DNA from: Blasia pusilla
Lineage: Eukaryota; Marchantiophyta; Marchantiopsida; Blasiales
DNA: 64,000 nucleotides
NCBI GenBank assembly: GCA_050084515.1
Contig: CM114272.1
Coordinates: 36,270,001-36,334,000 of the forward strand
Direction of reading: 5' to 3'
The translations under genes and the position numbers were made by a program. Every line of letters starts with the position of its first letter. Positions within the stretch are counted from its first letter, which is position 1. This document shows, one piece after another, positions 58,661 to 64,000 of this stretch. The notes beneath the pieces are model-generated. The model worked only from the letters and a program-made list of their open reading frames with translations. It was not told the origin of the DNA and searched no databases.

Positions 58661-58831
58661 GACAAGACACCCGTGTAGTATGCAGGAGACTTGATAGTTC
58701 ACTCCAAGGGTCGACCACATCAGTTGCTGCTTATTATGGCATACTATGTTGGCTTGGAGATTTACTAGAGGGGAACGCCGATCTAGAGGATAGTCCTGAG
58801 GAATGGCATGCGATTACGAGCATGACTACAT

Positions 58832-59975
58832 ATGTTGGCGACACTTCTTCAGCTTTGTGGGGGACGAGCATCGATTTGCAGAGACAAGGTGGTGAGGCAG
58901 ACGTGGAGCCAAGCCTATGCTCTAGAGCAAGACGGGACAAAGTTACCACGTGCTCTAGGAGTGGAGATGTTGACACCCTTGGACACCACACCGATTGTGT
59001 GGCAGTACCCCAAGGAGGGTGTACGTATAGTAGATTTCTTTGGAGGGATTAGTACAGCGTTGGTTGCAATGTTGCAGGCTGGAGTACAAGTACAACAATA
59101 TTTGTATGTTGAGAGAGATGAGACTACACGTAGAGTCTCATTACATCATGTGTCGAGACTAGTCCAGGAGTATCCTAAGTTATTTCCAATGTCTACAGTC
59201 AGGGAATATCAGCATATGTTGCCGGCCCATATTTTGTTGTTGGGGGCGCCAGATCTAGATAGGGTTGGTCCGATACACTTGGTGGTGGTAGGGTGGCCAT
59301 GTCAAGGTCATTCTTCGACGGATCGGGGACTTGGTTTGCGAGACCCGAGGTCGGCCATGTTTTGGGAGATGTTGCAAGTTCTTCGACACTTGCAGACTAC
59401 CCAGCGATGTTCTCCAGCTTACATTTTGGAGAACGTTCCATTGTTAGGTGACACTCGAGCCCGAGTGATGGCGAGTGTATATTAGGTACGGTAGTGGATA
59501 GGACCGACGGTCATGTTGGATGCGGCGAGTGTTGGATAGCGCTCACACCGTCCACGATTGTGGTGGACGAATCTTTTACCATCCGAGTTACTGAGACGGG
59601 CTTATAATGGAGTCCAAAGACCATCACTACATACGATGGATATGATCTTAGATCCACGGAGGCGATCTTAGATTGTTACTCGTGATGATGTACCACCCTT
59701 GGCAATGGCCAATCGGGTGGGCCAGCAGAGGGCAACATTGCCTACGTTGGTGAGTTTTCCGTCATCTCATGCTTTTCGTCAAGGAGGACCATGCATGATA
59801 TGGGATGAGCAAGCAAGTACACTGGTGGAGCCCAACGCCAACAAGCGAGAGCGAGCTATGGGTTTTTATACATGTATGACCGCAGTGCCTACGATGGTAG
59901 AGGCATCCCACATATAGATATTGGATCAGGCTATGGACCTGAACTGTCTTACTTGGATGTTCAGTCTCGGTTAGG
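58832..59975 (+). pseudogene. C5-cytosine DNA methyltransferase in the Pol region, copy 3
   Basis: Motif I VDFFGGISTAL (59033-59047), ERDET, motif IV GWPCQGHSS with the catalytic Cys at 59300-59302, DPRSAMFWEML, motif VI YILENVPLLG with the catalytic Glu at 59429-59431, motif VIII HRPRLWWTN from 59546, target-recognition region, motif IX-like RERAMGF and motif X-like LDQAMDLN. It is open from 58832 to 59485; then TAG (CAG in copy 2) and further stops interrupt the same frame. All catalytic residues are present. Motif order is canonical, VIII-X are DNMT3-like and IV is PCQ. Role by inference: methylating element cDNA or chromatin near insertions. A bacterial-type origin is an alternative to DNMT3. 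Confidence 0.92.
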
Positions 59976-60244
59976 CTAAGCAGAGATGGATGTGAGAGGC
60001 ATCTGTGACATTACGTCCACTTTATAGTGCAACGTCTACCGGGACGGGTGAGACACTGGTTGGGGGCACGATGGTGATGGAGAGGCATCCATGGACTTCT
60101 AGGGACATGTCACGAGAGCACACAGAGATGGGAGTTCATTTCGCTGATGCACAACATAGTGGAGTGCCTAGAGAGTTGGTGTCTGAGTTGGGAGCACATG
60201 TTGCTGCTCCACAGGTTGCTACTTAACAACCACCATCCTCCTCT

Positions 60245-62480
60245 TCTCCAGAGGTCAGGAGAGAGACTTGGGAGCCGATGATTGGTCCTAGGTTGACAAG
60301 AGCCGAGAGGAGATGAATGTTGCAATTCTTGTGGAGAGTCAGGGACTGTTTTGGATATAGAATGCACGACTTGGGTACGCTGAAGGGTCCAGGTATTTGG
60401 ATTGAGTTGGATAGTGATACTCTTATCTTTCGACGACCCTACTGGTATTCCGACATGGAGCAACTTTGATTCAGAGTAGGAGTCGAGACTTGGCTGACGC
60501 TGCACTGGTGGAGAGATCGCTTGGAGAGTGTGCATCTGCCATATTTATGTCGATGAAGAAGGACATGCATGGCCAGTGGATTGATAGGCGGATGTGTGGA
60601 GATTACCATCCTATCAATCGACATACGAAGGCCGATCGCTACGCTTTGCCTACTCCCGAGGAGACCTTTGATACGGTGGGGATTGCAAGGATCTGTTGTT
60701 TGGATCTCCGTGCTGGCTATCATCAATTGCCCATCCGAGTGGAAGATAGGGAGAAGACAACATTTTGGGGGATAAATCCTTTCAGGAAGCATTATTTATA
60801 CCAATGGCGGTTCTTACTATTTGGGTTGAAGAAAGTTGTCGTGTCGAGCGTCTTTCTTCGAGTAAGGGCGGACCTTCTAGTTGCGGCAGATGTGCTTGAT
60901 GCAAGTCAAACTCCATAAGAAGTTCTCCTTTGTCAGTACAAAATTATTATGTAAATCCTCCATTCTCTCACGACAGGAATTACGAATGGTAGTGTCCGAG
61001 GCGATCACTTCTTCATAACATGGAACCCCAAAATTCCTAACTATGAAGTCCTTTGTACACAAGGAAAATAGCACAATTGGTGTTAAATCCTACTCAAGTA
61101 GGCCTATTGAAATCCATGGATTGCTATATAAGGACATACAAATTACAATCCCATGTTCTTCCGTACGTGATTATAGTACGAATCACTAGAGTTGGAGATT
61201 GCATGACTTGGTTCATGAACGCCTCCCCAAAGTAATAAACTAGAGAGCGAGTGAACCAATGCCTATCTACAAAGAGAATCTTGACATGGTACGGATTAAG
61301 GAAAGGAAAATTGGGCACAACTCGTGCTCCACCCCTATCGATACTTGACAAACATTCTCTACTCTTCTCTAGAATTGGGTTTGGTAGAGTTGTTGTCCCA
61401 AGAGGGATAATCCATTCTCATTGGAAAAATAACAAGCCAAACCATCCACTATTTCTAGTATGACTAAACTCCCCTAAGGTGACAAGTCTCTCATCTCCAC
61501 ATATACCACACACTAGAATCCTCTCAAAGACTAGACCATGGTCACGTTACTCTCCCAAGAAGGATAATCCACTCTCATTGGAAGAGCAAGCAATCCCAAA
61601 GCCATCCACTCAAGAATAACACGAGAGACTCAAGATGTGAAGTAGAAGATGATGATCCTTTGAAGATCCCTCCTCTTTGTCTTCTCACAAGGGATCCACA
61701 AGAGTATGAAATATGACTAATCTTATCTTGTGTCACATGGCTTCCTTTCAAGGCTTAACCAATCACATTTTGATACAAGTAGATAATCTTTTATCTCTTC
61801 CAAAATATCCTCCTTTACTCACTTCATATCTTCCAAACTACCTCAACTATCCTAGTCACTAACCAAGACTACTTTTGTTTTTCTTTCATTAAAATACCAA
61901 CCCCACTACTTTACTTTTATAATTCCATCTTTTATTTATTACCTCTTTTTCTAAAGTTGGGCCCGCATAAAAGAGGCACCATAAAGAGGTTTAAACATGG
62001 GAATTTCCTTTTCCTAAGCTAATTTATTTAATACTAATAAAAATCTCTCTAACACTTAATGAGAGAGGAGTTTACGCACTAACTGATTTTACTATACGAC
62101 AACGCCTTTGCGGGTTTTCAGCGAGTTATGGATAGGATTTTGGCTAGTTTGGATTAGGTGAGATGTTATATCGATGAAATTATCGTCTTCAGTGCCACGG
62201 TTGAGGAATGTGAGAGACATCTGGAGGAGATGTTTCGACGATTGCAGTTACATGGGCTGAAGTAACATCAAGGCAAATGCAGGTTCTTGCATGACCAGAT
62301 CGAGTACTTTGGACACACCATTTATCCAGTGGGTATTGGAGCTCAGCAGAGGAAGGTGGAGGCCATAGCGCGCATTTCCCATTTTACAAATATGAGTGAG
62401 TTCGAGCTTTTATGGGATTGGCAAACTACCATCGACGTTGCGTGAAGGGCTTCAGTGCAATTGCAAAGGCACTGACTTTG
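60245..62480 (+). pseudogene. Reverse transcriptase, copy 3 (split by a 1.27-kb insertion, YIDE)
   Basis: Begins with ETWEPMIGPRL, continues with RMCGDYHPINRHTK, CLDLRAGYHQLPIR (first catalytic Asp kept), and WRFLLFGLKK, where it is interrupted at 60835. It resumes at 62104 with AFAGFQRVMDRILASLD and the catalytic box at 62167-62178 reading YIDE, so the second Asp of YxDD is Glu. Several frameshifts occur before 60466 and after 62380. Confidence 0.9.
60835..62103. mobile_element. Unclassified insertion inside RT of copy 3
   Basis: 1269 bp bounded by GTTGTCG on the left and CGACAAC on the right; removing exactly this block rejoins the RT codons without gain or loss. Read as TGTCGT...ACGACA it also has LTR-like ends, but no target duplication is seen. 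Internally, a GGATAATCCA-containing segment near 61389 recurs near 61552. The interior is AT-rich and codes for nothing recognisable. Confidence 0.6.
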
Positions 62481-62539
62481 CTAACTAGGTTGGAGCAGGA
62501 GTGGTTTTAGGGAGATGATGAGGAGCGAGCATTTCAAGA

Positions 62540-62960
62540 GCTCAAGCATAGGTTGATGTCCTTGCCCATTTTGAGGAGACCTATGCATGGTCGTCCGTTC
62601 CAGTTACATACGGACTGGATTATGTTGGGATTAGGAGCGGTGCTCACTCACAGAGATGATGAGGGGAAGGAGTTTGTAGTGGCGTATGCGATCCACTCAA
62701 ACAACGCAGCGGAGGCAAAGTACAGTTCCTATGAGTTGCAATGTGGGCATTGGCTCATTTTAGATGTTATTTGTTCGGGAACCCTTTCACACTCATCACT
62801 GATCATCAGCCACTCAGATGGTTGACAGAGTCTGACAAGCTTATAGGGAAGCTTGCCCAATGATCACTCCTGTTGCATGAGTATGATTTTCAGGTTGTCC
62901 ATCACCCAGGACATCTGAACCAAGATGCGGACGAGTTGAGCCGTAATCCATGCACGCGCC
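62540..62960 (+). pseudogene. RNase H domain, copy 3
   Basis: FQLHTDWIMLGLGAVLTHRD (first Asp), AKYSSYE (Glu), LITDHQPLRWL in a shifted frame, and LNQDADELSRNPC. One stop where others have Trp (near 62862). The catalytic acidic residues are all visible. Confidence 0.85.
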
Positions 62961-63059
62961 AGAGCGATGCGACTATAGTGCGGTGGCATGGTGAGAATGA
63001 TGAGGAGATGGTGCCAAGTTGAGAAACATCTGCTTATTTGTGTCTGTTGGCTATGTCAG

Positions 63060-64000
63060 GTTAGCAGGAGGCATACACTCCAGGAGGGAGGTTGGATGGT
63101 AAGTCCTCAGATCCAAATGCTAGTGAGGAGTCAACAAGGACTAGAGACAACCACGATGATGAGATGGTCTTGGAGTACCTGCGCACTGATGTCTTAGTGA
63201 GCACGGTGGGTGCTAGAGAGCGGGATCGAGTCCTACAGCAAGCCTAAAGGTTCAAGTGGGAGGGTATGCATGTGCTTCGAGTTTGGGAGGATGGACAAGT
63301 GCGGATGGTGCCGCATCCTTCGCAGCAAGCAAGAGTCCTGAGACATGCTCACAAGGAGTTAGGGCATTTCAGAGTCAAGCATACGTATAGCTTGATTCAT
63401 ATTCAATATCGGTGGCGTGGTATCCAGACTGATGTTCAGTAGTTTGTAGCCAGATGCATTGCATGTGATAAGGTGCGGGCATCGTTCAATGCTCCGACAC
63501 CACACTTGCATCCTTTACCGATCATGAGATTAGGGTATCGCTGGATTTTAGACTTTGCAGGGCCTATACCATTGACGGGACGCCATAGTCATGTTGGTTA
63601 TGGTGGAGCACTTCTCCAAGTGGATTGAGTTGGTAGCGTTTCCGGATAGGTCGAGTGAGGGAGTGGCTTATGCATTTCTTGATAGAGTGCTTAGTCATTT
63701 TGGCCCACCAGCAGAGGTGTTGACAAACCAGGGTACTAAGTTTAGGGGTGACTTTCAAGGAGTCGGCGCTGTCTGTTGTAGGTAGATATAATCTGTAGGG
63801 ACGTGACGGCGGGATGCACTATTCAGTGAGTGCGAGAGATTTTAGCTTCAAGAGTCCTTGTTTTAGAGGGTTGTGATGGTACGGTTTGGAAAGATCATGT
63901 GCGTAACTGTGCGCCATGTCATCTTCCAAATGTAGATGGGAGTATTGATCTGAGCTTGGAATTTGTTCCTACAGGCTTGAGATGAATATTGTGTAGGTCT
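63060..64000 (+). pseudogene. Integrase, copy 3 (internal deletion, mutated Asp, cut by window end)
   Basis: RHAHKELGHFRVKH and CIACDKV give the HHCC zinc site; LDFAGPIPLTG holds the first catalytic Asp; the second is Asn (LTNQGTKF, 63726-63728). After GDFQ about 500 bp present in copy 2 (roughly 5795-6290) are missing, including the catalytic Glu block. The tail NCAPCHLPNVDG is followed by the start of the PHD region, whose first Cys codon is TGA. Confidence 0.85.

Larger units (their letters stand above)
56010..64000 (+). mobile_element. DNMT-encoding Ty3/gypsy element, copy 3 (runs off window)
   Basis: The most complete copy: leader (56022-56447), gag, protease, methyltransferase with motif I, RT split by an insertion, RNase H and a deleted integrase, reaching the first residues of the PHD region at the window end, where the first Cys codon is TGA. 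No 5' LTR is present; the leader begins at an inverted junction with a minus-strand PHD fragment. Copy 3 is more diverged from copies 1 and 2 than they are from each other. Confidence 0.92.

Noticed and set aside
58435-59052. The 205-codon plus frame as a separate gene
   Set aside because: Its first half is the C-terminal half of the protease and its last part is a wrong-frame reading over the start of the methyltransferase.

Overview
This is plant nuclear DNA, almost entirely intergenic and repeat-filled. Evidence for a plant is a complete intronless SAUR-type auxin-response gene (43258-43677), plant-style Helitrons ending in a hairpin plus CTAG/CTAA, an initiator-Met-tRNA primer site of a chromovirus, and TATA/telo-box promoter signatures. 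I cannot name the species. A DNMT3-like (non-permuted) methyltransferase inside a Ty3/gypsy element points away from a typical flowering plant and toward a seed-free or early-diverging plant, but that is inference.

Layout. 1-7930: rearranged pieces of one unusual Ty3/gypsy family: copy 1 (minus, 1-2636) and copy 2 (plus, 2634-7407) meet head to head, then an inverted gag leader (7408-7930) abuts the LTR end of copy 2. 7935-9895: a repeat carrying about a dozen copies of a palindrome, GGAACTTNAGTTCC. 9896-14600: AT-rich, with a 1.57-kb Helitron. 14600-22500: lower-copy sequence with coding-like fragments and one convincing minus-strand exon, product not recognised. 22500-27880: AT-rich, with mini-Helitrons and perfect palindromes. 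27880-31340: tandem satellites with a MULE-type MITE. 31340-41300: AT-rich, few features. 41300-45200: GC-rich island with the SAUR gene. 45260-46330: degenerate tandem repeats. 47550-53160: solo LTR and a decayed chromovirus. 53170-56000: the palindrome repeat, an LTR and a PHD-finger fragment, all minus. 56010-64000: copy 3 (plus), the most complete element, cut by the window end.

The interesting system is the retrotransposon. Combining copies, its order is gag with a CCHC knuckle, aspartic protease (DSG), cytosine-C5 DNA methyltransferase with motifs I, IV, VI, VIII, IX and X in canonical order, reverse transcriptase, RNase H, integrase, and a C-terminal Cys4-His-Cys3 PHD finger. It therefore carries both a DNA-methylation writer and a probable histone-tail reader. 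In copy 2 the methyltransferase, RT and RNase H lie in one reading frame, so the enzyme is part of the Pol polyprotein. All copies seen are dead: stops, frameshifts, and a damaged YxDD in each RT. Methyltransferase genes inside retrotransposons have been described in dinoflagellates and charophyte algae (de Mendoza and colleagues, 2018, from memory). The land-plant-like setting, the PHD finger, and the inverted and autointegration-like rearrangements seen here deserve attention.
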